NCBI GenBank assembly: GCA_013365325.1
Contig: JABVXV010000026.1
Span: 186,001-250,000 of the forward strand
DNA: 64,000 bases
DNA from: Dipetalonema caudispina
Lineage: Eukaryota > Nematoda > Chromadorea > Rhabditida > Onchocercidae
Reading direction: 5' to 3'
Of the stretch, positions 31,245-45,041 are shown piece after piece (within the stretch, counting starts at the first letter, position 1; every line of letters starts with the position of its first letter). The position numbers were made by a program, and so were the translations under genes. The notes under the pieces are model-generated. The model ran no database searches, had not been told where the DNA came from, and saw only the letters and a program-made list of their open reading frames with translations.

Positions 31245-34200
31245 TTATTTTTTCTTACCACCTCTTTCTTTGATCAATAATTGTACGACAGCTCCAGTAT
31301 TCATGTTGTAATAGGCTAATGTGCAGGCATCTTTCAAGAACAATCCCTAAAATTGACACTAATAAATTTAACTGTAAAAAATACATTTAAAAAAGATGAT
31401 AAAAACAGAGAACTTGACATGAATAAAATTTGATTTTGGACATATCAGAATCTTTAAACTTCGTTCTTGGACACTATGATCCCGCGTAATTCGGAAAGAC
31501 TTACCTCATACGACAGCTTCTGCTTTGAACACGGCAACCCAGTCTCGTCTTGCACAAAACTTTTCAGCGTAGAAACCTGAATGGCCCTTTATTTAATTAA
31601 AACTTGGAAATCAGTATTCAAACTGTTAAGGATTATATAATTCCGATGGAATTTTCAAATTATGTCAGTAGAAATCAGCAAATGCAAATTTGAACATACT
31701 GGTGCAGCAATATCCATAGAAACACTTAGTCGTCGTCCATCAAGTTTCCAGTCCGGATTGGGAGCAGTGCTAGGTATCTGGACGGTAACTGTAATTGATC
31801 CGGTGACCTTAAAAAATACCACATCATTACGATTATAATAATAGAACTTTTCGTTACTGTCGCATACAAATTCTTAAATTTTTTATAATTAATGAGTTTG
31901 ACTAACGTGAACTCCACAGCTCACAACTTTGAGAATTTAAAGCATTTAAAATTTCAAAATCAAGTGAGAAACCTCAAACAATATAAAAGTACCTTCGTAA
32001 GCCAAGCAGCTTCACTTTCAAGTTCATCTTCTGTTCGAGCCTTTTTAGCAGGTGGAGGCCCATCTCCAACAGGAGCATTAGCAGCTGCATTTGTATCAAC
32101 TACAGGAGCAGTTGAAGTTGCGGGTGATGGAATGGAAGCTGCTACCGGTGCACCAGCTGAACGAACGGCAAGTGGCGTTTGTGGAATTACCGGGACAGGT
32201 ATCATTGGAACTCCAATTGGCGGCTGAGAAATAATTTAAGCTTTTTGAAATCAAATTTTGACAGAAAAAGAGAATTTCGATCATCTTTATTAGTGTCACT
32301 CATAAAGATTGAATATGTTTGCAAGGATTTTATATTTAAAAAAAAGCTTAGGAAAAAAAAAAAGAATTTTCAATGAAAATGAACAGACTCTCATGACAGG
32401 CATTGGCATTGGCGGCATTGGCATTGGTGTACCTGGAAAAGGTATTGAAGGAAACCTGAAATCATTCATTAATTTATGTTGTATTTCGAGACTTTCACTT
32501 TAGCGTTCATTTTATTCACTCATTAATCTGTCTTTTCGTCATTAATCCGTCATGCAACTTATTCCTAAAGGAAAAAATGGACTCTCATTTTGTATAATTT
32601 TCGACCAGCAGTATTCAATAACAATATAAAGTCAACAATGACTATCAAAAAGAAATGAAACAAGACAATTACAAACCCAGGTGGTGGTGGTCGGATGGGG
32701 ATTTGAGGAATAACTGGTGGTCGAACGGCCTGCGTTGGTGGCACCGGAGCTGGTGTAGTCTGTGGAGGTGGTACTGGAGGACGTGGGGTAGGAACGGGTG
32801 GTTTTGGTACTACCGTCGTCGATGCTGTTATGCTGGTTGTAGTAGTAGCTATGGGTGATGATACTGTAGTTGCCCCTGTTGCCACTACTGTCGTAGTTGG
32901 TGGTGGAACTGTTTGAACCGGAGGAGGTGGTACAGCACCTGGTCCTATTCTTTCCTTGCTTGGATCGGCAATATATCCATGTTGTTTATGAATTTCATTA
33001 ATTTGCTGATCTGAAAAAGGATTTTTACATTCGTATAAGCGTATTTTTCATGAAAATTAACTTTTTTTTTAAAATATAGATTATTGATAATTTGTTGAGT
33101 TGTCGTCCGATTATCGATTGTTGACGTATTAATTTTGTATCAGTATCCTTTAAAATCCTGGATTGGTTATTTGGACGATCATAAATGTTCTTAGGAAAAT
33201 TTTCATTGTGTATTGTATAATCTGCCATTTGTTTGACGTATTGACAATTCTTTTGATCTTCATCAGATTTACATAAAAATACCCAATGTAACGCTTTGCT
33301 GAGCTAATTTTGTTGTCTGATCGATTGTAGACTGCTGACCATCCCAGATAAGCTTTGGATCAGGACCACGTGGTGCCTCCTCCTCTTCACCAAGCTGAAA
33401 ATAACATGTCATGATGTAAGCAATTTCTTTCGTCTCCTTTTTAACTCTGAATTCATCATACACACAGAATATTCCGTGCGTAGTTATTGATTTTATCATT
33501 TATAGCGATATGATTATAGCCTCCATAGTAATAATGACGTGGTTTCACGCTAAGATTATCTAATCAATTATTGTTGATGCGTTTGTGGATGATTAACTTT
33601 TAAATGGCTCAATTATAATAAACTTATGTTTATTATAACTAAGCCAATTAAAAGTTAATCATCCACAAACGCATCAGCAATAATTGATTAGATAATGAGA
33701 TGAACCAAAAAGACAAACTTACTTTTTTACCAATAATCGTTTGCTCCGCACCATGGCCAAATATATCAGTACGACGTTCCGCAAACTTGCCAATATTCGT
33801 ACTGATATCAGCACCTGGCGCATAAACTGGTTCTTCCTCATTGCGATCCGATAATTCTCTAAAAAAACCTCATGCATCAGGCTTAGGAGTGCATTATGAG
33901 CACATCAAAGATCAGTTTTCCAGAAAGTTTGCTTGATATAGATAACCTTTCTCGTTGTTCCTTATATTGCGAATCAACAGTATTGTAACGCATATGCTCT
34001 TGTAATTTATCTGCAGGTATTCGCTCGCCAGTAAGAGGTGAAATAATCCATTTGTCAGCAGCTTTTCGCGCAGCTATTGCTGAAATTAAATAAGTACCGA
34101 AGTGAAGCATCAAAATTTAAGGCAACCCATAATTTATGAATTGGAATATCGTCATACATCAATGAAGAGAAATAGAGATGAATCATGATGGAGTAATTAA

Positions 34201-37200
34201 AGCTGGATTTTTTCATGTTCTCAGAACACATAAAAGTGCTCTTTCTAGTTTTATTTCGCAGCTCTTTCGTCTCTTGTTACTCATTTTCATCTCCCAAACC
34301 ACATCTCCCAAAAGATCTCTGAAGGCTATAATTATAACCAACAATGATTTCAACACGATGAGTACACAGAGCCAAACCTGAACAATGCCAAAAACAAGAA
34401 ATAAAAAGCAAAAACAAACATTTCTTCGGATCATAATCTCTAATTACAACGGTATCTTCCGATGGTGGTGCAGGCATCGGTTGAGTCACTTCATATGGAG
34501 CTTTCTTCTCTTGGTCAGAATTACCATTTTCTACTTCGCCATTTGTAACCTAAAGGAAGATATCAACTGCATCCCATATACGACTTAAATCTTTCTAATT
34601 AACTAATCAATCCTCAACTTCTTACGATCCCGGTGTCTTCATCCATACTTTCGATAATTGAATAAATTTTGAACTCTTTCAACTCATTTGTAAGTGTCAC
34701 GTGACTTTACTTACCTCCAAACTACAATGTAAGGGATAACTCTTTCCATCACGAGTTTCAAAAGGAAAAGATCCATGATCTACGGAAAAAAGAGGGTATA
34801 TCAAGAACGGAAAATTATTTTTAAACTTAAGAAGGAGAAGGATATTTCTTGTTCCATACCGCAAGATTTCTTTAATCCTAGGCTACTCTACAAAGTGATT
34901 TTGGATATGGAGATAATCCTTATTTCTAGGTGGTACAGGCATCTATGCATCTATGTATAGAATCACAGTAAACAGAACAACGAATTAATATTGAAATAAC
35001 TACTTCATTACGAATTTCTTGGTGTTCCTCATCGGAGTCTGATTCGACGTCCATCTCTACCGTTTGTTCTGCAGCTGCTTTAGCTGCTGCTTCCTAAAAA
35101 CGTGCAAGCCAGTTTGAGATCACTCAAGGTAATGTTCCTGTTTTATGTAAATACCGTGCTCTCTAAAAGGGCTTTGAAAGAAATAATCAGAAACGTAAAT
35201 TTTTACAAAGGACAAATGAATATCAAAACCTGCCTAATAACATTTATTATGACACTGGGATAAATAAAGAATTCAAACATTTTTTATTGATAAAAAAGCA
35301 ATCTACCTGTCGCTGCTGCATCAAAATTCTTGCACCAACATCTTTTGGAGTACAAAATGGTGGCAAGGTTGCTGAAATTCCAATTAATCAGAAAATAACG
35401 AAATTATTAAACAACGGAAATAACTAAAAAAACTTTGCTTTTCAATTCTTTCATTTTTATGAGTATAGCACGGCGCAGGTCAAGCAGCTCTAGAACTTGT
35501 ATAACATCACATCAAACAGTTTGCAGATTTCAAAAACGAACGTCCGACAGATGCAGAAAAATATGTACATCACTAAACTATATTTACAATTTCTATCTAG
35601 TTAAATTTCCAAATGAAACAAATGAAGATGCTTTGCATGTCCTATCTTAATTCCACAAATAACTCTTGGCAGATCTCAAAAGATAATCATATCAATATGA
35701 GAAAAAAATCTGATAATGATGTATCATACACCTTGCTAACAACAGATGTAAGTGACAAGTAAGTAAGTATGATTGACAAGCAAATTCAGTTGGTTCCTAA
35801 GACGTGGCATACATATAAACAAAATAGGTGGGTCCAGATCTGCAAGAGAAATAGGACAGCCAGAACAGCTTCACTAAATTTACGCTATAATTTTAATAGC
35901 AAGTAGAATAATATATCGTGGACCTCTTAAAATTCACTTGAAACGTCACCTGTATCGTTGATAGGAAAATCGACAGTCTGAACTACAACGAAATCATGCC
36001 AATCAATTTGTGCATAAGCGATTCGCTCTCTCTCAATCTGTCGATAAAAAAGTACAATGAACATACGTAATATGACAAGAATTAAGAAAACCACCAACCA
36101 ATGTTGATATTGCATCACCTCCAAGCATTCTCTTTTAGTCAAGAAGTCCAGGAACGTATCCTTTCTATTTCAATATGTTAAAGACAAAAAAACAATACTC
36201 AACACCACAATATCAACTAATTAACTACCGACCAAAGAATGGAATTTGAAAGAGATTAACCTCAGCATCCTCTTTCTCCTTTTGTGCTCGCTGATATTTC
36301 TCCCAGCCGACTCGATATCTCACATTCTCAAGAATCAACTTTGTATTATCTTCCTCTGCTTTTAAATCTTCCACAATATTTTTGGCAGGAACAATGATCT
36401 CAAAACAACCATAAAATATAAAAAATCATGAAATTCGTTAGCAGCCATCTGCTGTATCCTATCTTCTCTTCTCTACTGTTGCTAAACTATAACTCCATAT
36501 TAGCATTTCCCACTTTAGTTTAATGAAAGATAACAGAATCAAAAGTGTTAACTGCATTAAAACATATGTATAAACTGGAACTAATCAAGTAAATACAGAC
36601 CAAGATCAAACTAAATAATTTGACAAGTGATTCCAATTTGGCAAAACTAGTTAAGTCCAAATCCAGGTAAAATGTTAAATCAACGCAGTTAAACCTTCGT
36701 ATACTGCTCGACGAGTTTCGTAAAATAATTAAAATTCGAATGCTGAGGCTTCAAGAAATCAAACTGATAGTTTCTCGATTCGCGATTCATCAATGAAGTC
36801 AGAAATTGTCGCCCATTACGTGCCACAAATAATGCCGTTAACTTGATCAAATCCCTAAAATACTTCCAGAGATAAGCAAGAAATACTCGTGCAGATCTTT
36901 GAAATTTTTGGTGAAATCACAACTGAACTTACAAATCAAATGCATTTATTGTAGCCGGATCAGCATCAAACTCAAATGGAGGTGGAGGATTTCGAGGTAC
37001 AAACTCTGCCTGCTTCACGTGTTCCTTCACTGCTTCCGGTATTTGTGGTCGCTAAATATATTTAAAATATGAATACAGCAAGGACATCAGCTGCCTATTG
37101 AAATATAATTGGGAGGAAATTATAAAAAGAGAACAATTTATTACGTTTTCTCAGTACTTTGCTTAGTGTAATGTGGATATACAAAAATAAGTTCTACCTT

Positions 37201-37937
37201 TGTCTGTCAAATGACCTGCAGTTTAATGGTACACTACAACCAAACACTACTTCCATCATCCTATTCGTCAAATCTCTATTTCATCCGCCATATTATCCTA
37301 TTTCAAAGCACTAAAAATGTTGCAATCTCGAACTTCAAAGTTTAAAATTCAAAATGAGATGAAAGCTTACCGGTACTGACGGTTCGGTTGTTTTCCCATC
37401 TCGGAATTCCACTACTTTGTGCTGGTAGTAAGCGTTGTATGGATCTGTTGCACTCAAGAAACTGAATCGTGGATTAGCTGCTTCTTTTTCTCGGATTTTA
37501 TTCTCGAAGTCAATTCCATTTCTGGCAACGAATGCTGCTGTTTTGTCAACGATTGCTGGAAGAAACTTTTTCCATTAGTTCCTCAACTGCTAGCTGTATC
37601 ATTGACCGTTCATAATTCAAGGTAAGTAGGGAAATAGGAAAAAAATAAGGACAGCATCAATCGATGTAAATCTCGACTAATATAATTGCTATAGAAATAA
37701 CATGCTTCACTGTAGACTTAATAATATGATGAGATAGTAATAAATACTGCCAAATAACCTTTGATCTTATCGCTTATGTAAATAAAATAGTGTCGTGAAT
37801 CAAAAATACAACCAACTTCTAATATCAGGTGGAGGATAGATAATCCCGATAACCTGTCGGCCGCTCATCGACGGCTCGGTATTCACGGAATCTTCTTCCC
37901 GATTCGAAACCATCACAACGGGTGGCATCGGCGACAT
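31245..37937 (-). CDS. SF3A1: Splicing factor 3A subunit 1 (SF3a120/PRP21)
   Basis: Nineteen minus-strand exons close in phase: 37937-37817, 37555-37371, 37051-36933, 36854-36695, 36398-36261, 36037-35950, 35371-35307, 35093-35012, 34779-34715, 34549-34420, 34079-33947, 33858-33723, 33394-33283, 33010-32677, 32455-32389, 32223-31993, 31807-31700, 31576-31505 and 31346-31245. This gives 815 residues; human SF3A1 has 793. SF3A1 is a U2 snRNP component that helps recruit U2 to the branch site. SURP1 is at residues about 42-95 (IVDKTAAFVARNGIDFE), SURP2 at about 146-195 (LTALFVARNGRQFL), then the family block ERIAYAQIDWHDFVVV, an acidic segment, the block SPLTGERIPADKLQEHMR, FAERRTDIFG, a Pro-rich region and a C-terminal ubiquitin-like domain at about 723-815 ending KERGGKKK. 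The start at 37937 is the first ATG in frame before VIGIIYPPPDIR. Exons 8 and 9 may vary (see separate entry). Confidence 0.95.
33555..33696. mobile_element. Near-perfect 142-bp foldback (MITE-like) in an SF3A1 intron
   Basis: The left arm 33555-33623 and right arm 33628-33696 are 69-nt inverted repeats with four mismatches and a 4-nt loop (TTAT). The element sits in the intron between the exons 33858-33723 and 33394-33283. It carries no open frame. Size and shape fit a foldback or miniature inverted-repeat element. No convincing flanking target duplication is seen. In the pre-mRNA it would form a long hairpin. Confidence 0.75.
34715..34779 (-). other. SF3A1 variable exon, 65 nt
   Basis: The exon has a good acceptor (CCGTAG) and a strong donor (GAG|GTAAGT). 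Its length is not a multiple of three. It is in frame (HGSFPFETRDGKSYPLHC) only if the previous exon uses the earlier donor at 35012 (ATTC|GTAATG). If the previous exon instead ends at 35004 (GAA|GTAGTT), that exon joins directly to the one at 34549 in frame, giving a 796-residue protein. Including the 65-nt exon after the 35004 donor shifts frame and reaches a stop within seven codons of the next exon. Confidence 0.55.
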
Positions 37938-37969
37938 TCTGTTGAAAGTCAATTCGATACTGAAAATGC
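37937..37969 (-). promoter_or_regulatory. SF3A1 start region with leader-type acceptor
   Basis: On the minus strand, GCATTTTCAG ends at 37960 and 22 nt later the ATG at 37937 opens the protein. This is the usual arrangement for spliced-leader addition in nematodes. A second CAACAG lies immediately before the ATG. Which acceptor is used cannot be decided from sequence. Confidence 0.5.
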
Positions 37970-40900
37970 TAACGAATAACGTCAAAAATAAAAAAGAACG
38001 AACTGATAACAGCTAACAGTAACAATCCTGAAACATTCGTTAATTGTTATGGACTTCTTATATATCTTGCAATACTTATCCAGTGACTTGTTATACTTAA
38101 TAATTTGCGAGGTTTACTGCATGTGCAAAGACACTTGCAAATATAGGATCCATATCTTCTGACTATTTTCCGATAATCAGTTAGCAATTTCTATAACCTT
38201 AACCAATTACTGCAATATCTCATGAGCTTTGGTTCATCTCGGATTATTCAAATCCTTGTGTTCCATAACAGATGACAAGTCCAAATAACTGAATATCTAA
38301 CCAGTGTTTACAGTTTATTTCGAAATAAAACTCAAACTTCAGTCCAAATTTTATGGTCGGCGGTTAGTGATTCCTTCCTTATTAATGTAATATTGATTTC
38401 CTTAACTTGAAAGGAGTTATCCACGCCTATCACTATGAGTTCTTAGATCCTATGGCTGTGATAACAACTTATAATGTAGTTAACTACGACAATGATAAAC
38501 ACGAAACTAAAGCCAGAAAAGTTGGAAATACTAGAGTGATAACGTTACCAAACAGGTGATAACAACCGATAACATATCAATCACACTAGCGACAACAAGG
38601 AAACCCAGCAAATGAATCAAAACCAAAGAGTTCAAAGACATCAGAACGAGAAAGTTGTCAGAAAAGGGAAGCTGTTGCAAACGTGTTGCATGAAACGATC
38701 TTTGAAATTGATAGGATGGGAGCTGAAGCTATGGAATAACAGTGTCGACAGTGGGATTTGGATTTGAAATTAAGTTCAGATCAAGGCTTAAGTTTGATTT
38801 CCGTCTTGAACCCTTTGAAGTTGCTTCAAGTCCGAATCCATGTTTGGAATTAGTATGACTTTTAATCTAAATATGAAGCTTTTTTAAATTAATTTCACTT
38901 GACACCTGCCATGGAAAAAATCAAGAGCATTACGGGATGATCTGGATGTAGATAGTAGGACGGATATTGATAAGGTTTAGTGAACTTAAATTCGAACTTC
39001 GATTTGGATTAATTTAAAATTTCGACAGTTTCTAGAGCTAACTGGGAATTAACCTGAATTTTAGGATTTACTGAAACTGCTTGTCAATCTTTCCAATATC
39101 TCTGTCCTCAACTACTACAATATTTTGGAGTTATTGAACTTTCGCTCTTCCCTTTTCCTCTTCGCTTCTTATTCCTATTTATGAACACTGAACCTTTAAG
39201 TCGAAAGTTAATATACTCCGGTGTTCCGCGAATGCATGATATAGAGATTCACAGACTTCTTCAATCTGTCTCCTTTCCTTTTTAAATGGGACCTAAATTG
39301 TTAATCGTTAGCATCAGTTAATTGGTCAGTTGGTGAATTTTCTTATTAAAACTTCAAGAAATTTGAATATTTTGTGAGTTTGTAATACAAACTGAGTGAT
39401 ATTCCTGCGTATATTCATAATACACTTACATTATTTCAAAAGTATTATACATTCATTTTGTTATGGAGTGGACTAAAGTATCATGGAACAGCATGCGTCA
39501 ATTTTGTTGTTTACCTCATTTATGGGATCGAGAAACAGCAAGTGATCAACACTTGGCTTTATCCCATACGTATGACGAAGCCATATTTCCTGAAAAGCCT
39601 CATCCCATATCTCACTCATCCATTACTTCATTCTGATCTTTCGTCTCGACTCACTTATTGATCATCTAAGCTACTGCATGAGAAGTTACATAGAAATGGT
39701 AGTGACAGAGAAGTGTCAATAAATGCTGGGAAATATGATCCAAAAGCTTCAAGCAAATACTTTTCCTTGTTGATGAATAAAAAAAGGAAAAAGAAACAGG
39801 TTGACCCAAATCTTCTACAGTCCAATCAGTAAGTAAGAGAAATAATTAATTTCCTTTCAGGGCTCTCACTCAGGATAACGTACGATTACACTGAATCACT
39901 ATGCCAGTCTTTTTTCTTTCCTTCCTTTTGAATTTTTTTTCAAGTTTTCTTTTCATTGTTTTGATTTAAAATTAAATTATCCATTTCGATTTACTCAATG
40001 GCAAAGAAAAAGAGAACCAAATTTTATGCTATGTTTAGTTAGCTGAACTGAATACGAAAGATTTGGAAAAGAAGTAATGGTAAGAAGCAAGAAACAAAGG
40101 TAAGAAAGGAAGATAGATATGTTTAAGGATAGGAAATTTAAACTAATTTATACTCAAAAATTTTTTTCTTTTGTTTTTTGAAAATTTAAAAAATCTTTTT
40201 TTCTGTTCCTTTCGTCATCACCTTCATAAGTTTTAATTTTTCGTTGTATGCATATTCTTACTCTCTCTTCTATCCTCGAATATATTTATTGTTGGTTAGT
40301 TTCTATGAAATTCACCTTTTCACTAATTATATCTGAAATCTATCCATTTCACTATTTCCATATGTCTAAGAAGAATTTATGGATTTTTCCAAAAGTACTA
40401 GCTTTCAATTCTGCTTATTTTTGAAATATATTATAGTTTCAATAATATATTTTACATGTGTTGAACCATTTGGTAAGTAAATATGAATATGCTTTGAACA
40501 TTTCACTTCCAATCCTATATTATTGGCATAGTATAAAAAAGCAGTTTGTCTAATAGATGGAATTGAAATGATATATTAATATTTGATAAGGTCAGACCGG
40601 CATAATCAATAAATATCGGTATGTCGATGTCTTATCCTAAAAAAGTGTTATTGGAATGATTCAATTAGCTATTCCCATCGTTTTCCATGTTTTATTGAAG
40701 GAAACAAATCATACGCTATCATCAGGTTGGGATAAAAATTTCCGGAAGATTTATTTTGGTCAATCAAAATTTGTTCGTTTCATGATAAAATATAAATTGA
40801 TAATATGCTATCTGCCTTCTTCCTCTATCTTCATCTTTCATTTTTTTCATCATTTCCTCTTTTTGTTCCTCCTCTCTCTCCCCTTATCGTTCATTAAAAA

Positions 40901-43900
40901 ATTACCATCTAAAATTAACGTAATTAATAGTTTCAATTTATCATGTGATCACTTCATCCAGTTGTAATGAATGAAATTATCGAATAAATGAATTGATACA
41001 AATAGATGTATAAATATACATGCATACATGTAAAGCAACAAAAGGAAGCAATCTAATGAAAAATCATCATTTCCGGTTGGGAATAGCGAGATAGAGACTT
41101 ACCCGGAAGTGGATAGCTTCATATCAATTCTGGTTATTTACATCACTCTTGATCTTAGCTGGTAGTTATTTTGTTTATTAAATCCTTCATGTATCACAGC
41201 AACTTGATAAGCAATTGTCATTCACTATTTGCTATTTTAAATTATTCTAACAAAATGAATTCTCATTTTAAGTTCAGCTGTTTAACTGTAGCATATTAAA
41301 TTTAAAGTAATATAAATCTCAATTGATTTTCCTACCGTTTCTAACCAAATCAATAAAACGTTTCATAAAAACACTTGTCATTTTAAAAGTTTAGCTCTAA
41401 AAATTCATTGAAATAGGATAAAATTTTTGAGGGGGATGAAGTCCGACTAATATATCATCATAAATGGAAAGATTGAAATGAATGTCATAAGGAGAGAAGG
41501 CTAGCTTAGTTATTTACTTTATTTTATCTAAAAATTAAAAATTTAAATTGTTAAGATTTCGTAAGATATATCATTAAAGTCTCACATTAAGAATTATCCA
41601 TACTTCACTGTCCTTTTTAGTATTTTTCTATGAAGTACAGACATTTTCGTATGATGCAAAATTGTTTGTCTTTTCCTTCTTTTTGTCCATCCAATATTCC
41701 TAAATTTGATATTATACTTTCAAAATACTTTAATAATGTTTTAAAATTAAGCTTGAAAAAAGGATTCCAATGAAAATGAATTTAAAAAAAGCCCAAGGTC
41801 ATTTACATAATCTAGTTTTGGATGTAAGGGTATATGCAATGACAAGGATGCTAAGAACCTATTATTATGGATATTTGATTAGCCATATTGATATTTTCCT
41901 CTTCTTTTCTCCTTTCTTCCTTTTCTGTCTGAACAACTAAGATTTTGAAAATTAGACTAAAAATTTTTGTCATATACTTCTACCTTACCTTCTTCTTCTA
42001 ATTTTAGTTCTATTGTCTTCAGATCTTTGCTATTTATTTTCCGTTACTTTTTATAATACTAAAATTGATAAATCATTCGTATCAGAAATTAGTAAATCAC
42101 TTTTTTATTTGGAATATTCTTATTCATTTGATATTCTTAAAGAAATATTTTAGAAATAAGATATTATTTTACTCATTTATCAATATGGTACTATTCGGTT
42201 CCTTTTTTTTCTTTTTCTCCCACTTTCATCCTATCATTTCCAAGATATTTTAGAAAAATGCTCATTTTACATCTCATATAATTTTTTAACAAATAAAAAA
42301 TAAACACATTTAAAATGATTGATAATATGCAGCAATCAAACAAACTCACCATTATCGTTTCATTTCATTATTTATCTTTCTAAACGGTTTGGGAAAATGA
42401 AAAACTGATGATGACAAAAGAAAATTAGCTTGAAGTGAAAGCTATGACGATGGATTGCTGTTGCCATTTCATTCTCGTCAAAATATTAACTTCAATTTTA
42501 TTCTTCATTACTGCAACATTTTTAAATTTATTTTACTTAGAACTTTTCAAAACAAAAGGAAGTAGAACAAACGATAATAATAACAACAACAATTCAATCA
42601 ATTATAATTCACTGATCTTTAACTTTCTACTTATTCTCCCTTGTGAGGAAGTACTTTTAATTTTCCATCTTTTTCTCCTCACTCCTTTTTTCATTTTTTC
42701 CTTTCTTTTAATTTCAGGAAACAATTTATTCCCATTTTACTTCTTACCAACAACATCATTTATCTGTCCCGAATTTTTATGCTATTCTATTTCATTCGCT
42801 CTTTGCTATATTTGACCACTTTTCTTGTTTGTATTACATAGAAGGAAGAAAAAAAGAAGAAGAAAGATATCGATAAGTTATTTCTGTTATTCATTATCAG
42901 TCAAACAGTATGGAAATATGGAAGAAAGTGAAAGTTTCACCTAAATTTAAAATATATGAAAACGGTAGGAGTAAGTAGCATCTATTAATTATGTTACAAA
43001 ACTATTTTAAAAAATTTAAGATTTAACTACCATGCTGTTATTTTATACCATTCAAAAAATATAGAAAAATGAAGGAAGTGTAATTTTTCTAAATTTTATC
43101 ATAACACAAATGAATAACATTTATATTAGCATTCATCCAAGTCAGAAAATTAATGATTCTTTGGGTAATTAAAACATTTTGGATGATATTTCGAATTTAT
43201 GTCTATATTATTTCATTTTATTTATTAAGCTTTTTATCGATCACACTATATTAGTGCATTAAAAAATATTTTATTTGAATGGATCATCTTATGTATGCAT
43301 GTATTTTGTTTCTGTCATTTTGTCTGATCTTTTATACTTTTGACTAACTTTCGCTAATTTCTATTTATTTTTGAGCCATTAAATTTGACATATATCTGAC
43401 ATAGAAAATTGGAACATTACCTAAAAATTTTAAATCGAAAAATATTTATTATTACTTGTAAAAAACAAATCAGCAATTTTTTTGTCATACAATTGATTCC
43501 ATAGGAAGAATAGGAGTCACTTTTTACGAATTACCAATGTCTTAATAACTTTATTAAAACTTAGTTTAATTGTCTTAAATACCTTAATTTGCCTAAATTC
43601 TTCAATTCATCATACTTTAACTCTAAAAGAAAATAAACATTGACATGAGAATTTCAAATTATTCATTACTATACCGACAGAATTTTAATTTTGATATCGC
43701 TAATAATATTAACGATGACGTGAGTATACATTACCATAGTTTAATCAAGTATTAGGCATTTCTGGTAATTCAATAAAAAAGTCGTAAAGCAGATGAATGA
43801 AACGTATTAGTAAAAAAGTTTCAAAATTATTTCACTGTCCTTTTTTTGTTGATTTCAAAAATTGTTCGTTGAGAAAAAAGTGAGTAAAATGCTTCGGTGG

Positions 43901-44226
43901 ACTACGGTTTTTTTCGTCCTCATTTTCTTTCTTCTCTTCTTGTTCCATTTTTTGTTTCGATGAATTGTGTTAAATCGTGCTCTACGTCTTCTATTTCTAT
44001 TTTTTTCGCTTTTTTTTTTCTGTTAATAGTTAATTTTCGGCTTGCATGACATAAAAATAGCATAAAAGGCAATGCCTATCATTTATCTAATCTCGCAAAA
44101 ATTCAAACGCATTTCGTTAATCTTGCAGAATTTCATATGCATTTTATTCGATATCGAAAATATGCCTTTTTCAATTATTATCTGCTCATGTAAAGATATT
44201 GCATAAAGATGAATCACACGTTAATT

Positions 44227-44249
44227 AGGTCAGACGTTACGTCTAACCT
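44227..44249. repeat. 23-bp imperfect palindrome
   Basis: AGGTCAGACGT and ACGTCTAACCT flank a single T. The arms match at 10 of 11 positions. The left end contains the nuclear-receptor half-site AGGTCA, but the geometry is not a standard response element. Function unknown. Confidence 0.4.
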
Positions 44250-44948
44250 GATACAAAATCAAGACAAAAATAAGTTATGTAGCAACAAAATGGATTTCCA
44301 AGCTTATATTAGACAATTAATATCATTTAATTTCACTAGCTACATCACCACACTCGTTCGATATTTCCGGAATTTCTAACGGAATGTAGAATTGTACCAA
44401 CAATATTAACTCCAGAAAGATCAGACCATTCTAACTGTGTTATCAATGCTAGCGTAAACTGACGTGTAATCCAATACAGTTTGCATACCACTTCGCTATC
44501 AATCATTAGTTAAAATATCACACTAATTACATCTTTCATATTTTGGTATTTTCTTCTCAGTTCTAATCATTAGCATTTCAAAGATTTTATTTACCAAATT
44601 AAATCCAATTTACTTATCATCAAACATTATTTTTGAAAAAAATTCCTCTATTTTATGCTTGGTAGAAAATATGAGAACATGATGAATTTCCACAAGTTTT
44701 ATAAATTGTATTTACAAAAAAAAAATGGGCTTGTTTTTTTTCCCTTAATGTCATTGATCCAAATCGTGTGAAAAAAAAAAGTTTTCTTGTTAACACTAAC
44801 AAATTTTGTTATTTTGCTATGGCTTCAAAAGATTAAAAGCGGAAAAGTCTAGAGCATAAATTTGATAAGTTTGAAAGTTATTTTGAATGATTCAAAATTA
44901 ATGTGGCTAACTTTTTTTCGAACAAAATTATTAGTCATAATTTATGCT

Positions 44949-45025
<77 letters not shown>

Positions 45026-45041
45026 AACAATAATAACAACT
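44949..45041. repeat. (CAA)n microsatellite
   Basis: About 25 to 30 CAA units, with some CAATAA variants at the right end. The apparent poly-Thr and poly-Asn frames across it are artefacts of the repeat. Confidence 0.95.

Noticed and set aside
32655..32858. Trp-rich plus-strand frame
   Set aside because: It is the complement of the Pro-rich exon of SF3A1.
42435..42815. 126-codon hydrophobic open frame in the intergenic region
   Set aside because: It is T-rich and dominated by Phe, Leu, Ile, Ser and a poly-Asn run. Such DNA avoids stop codons by composition. No splice links or domain pattern were found.
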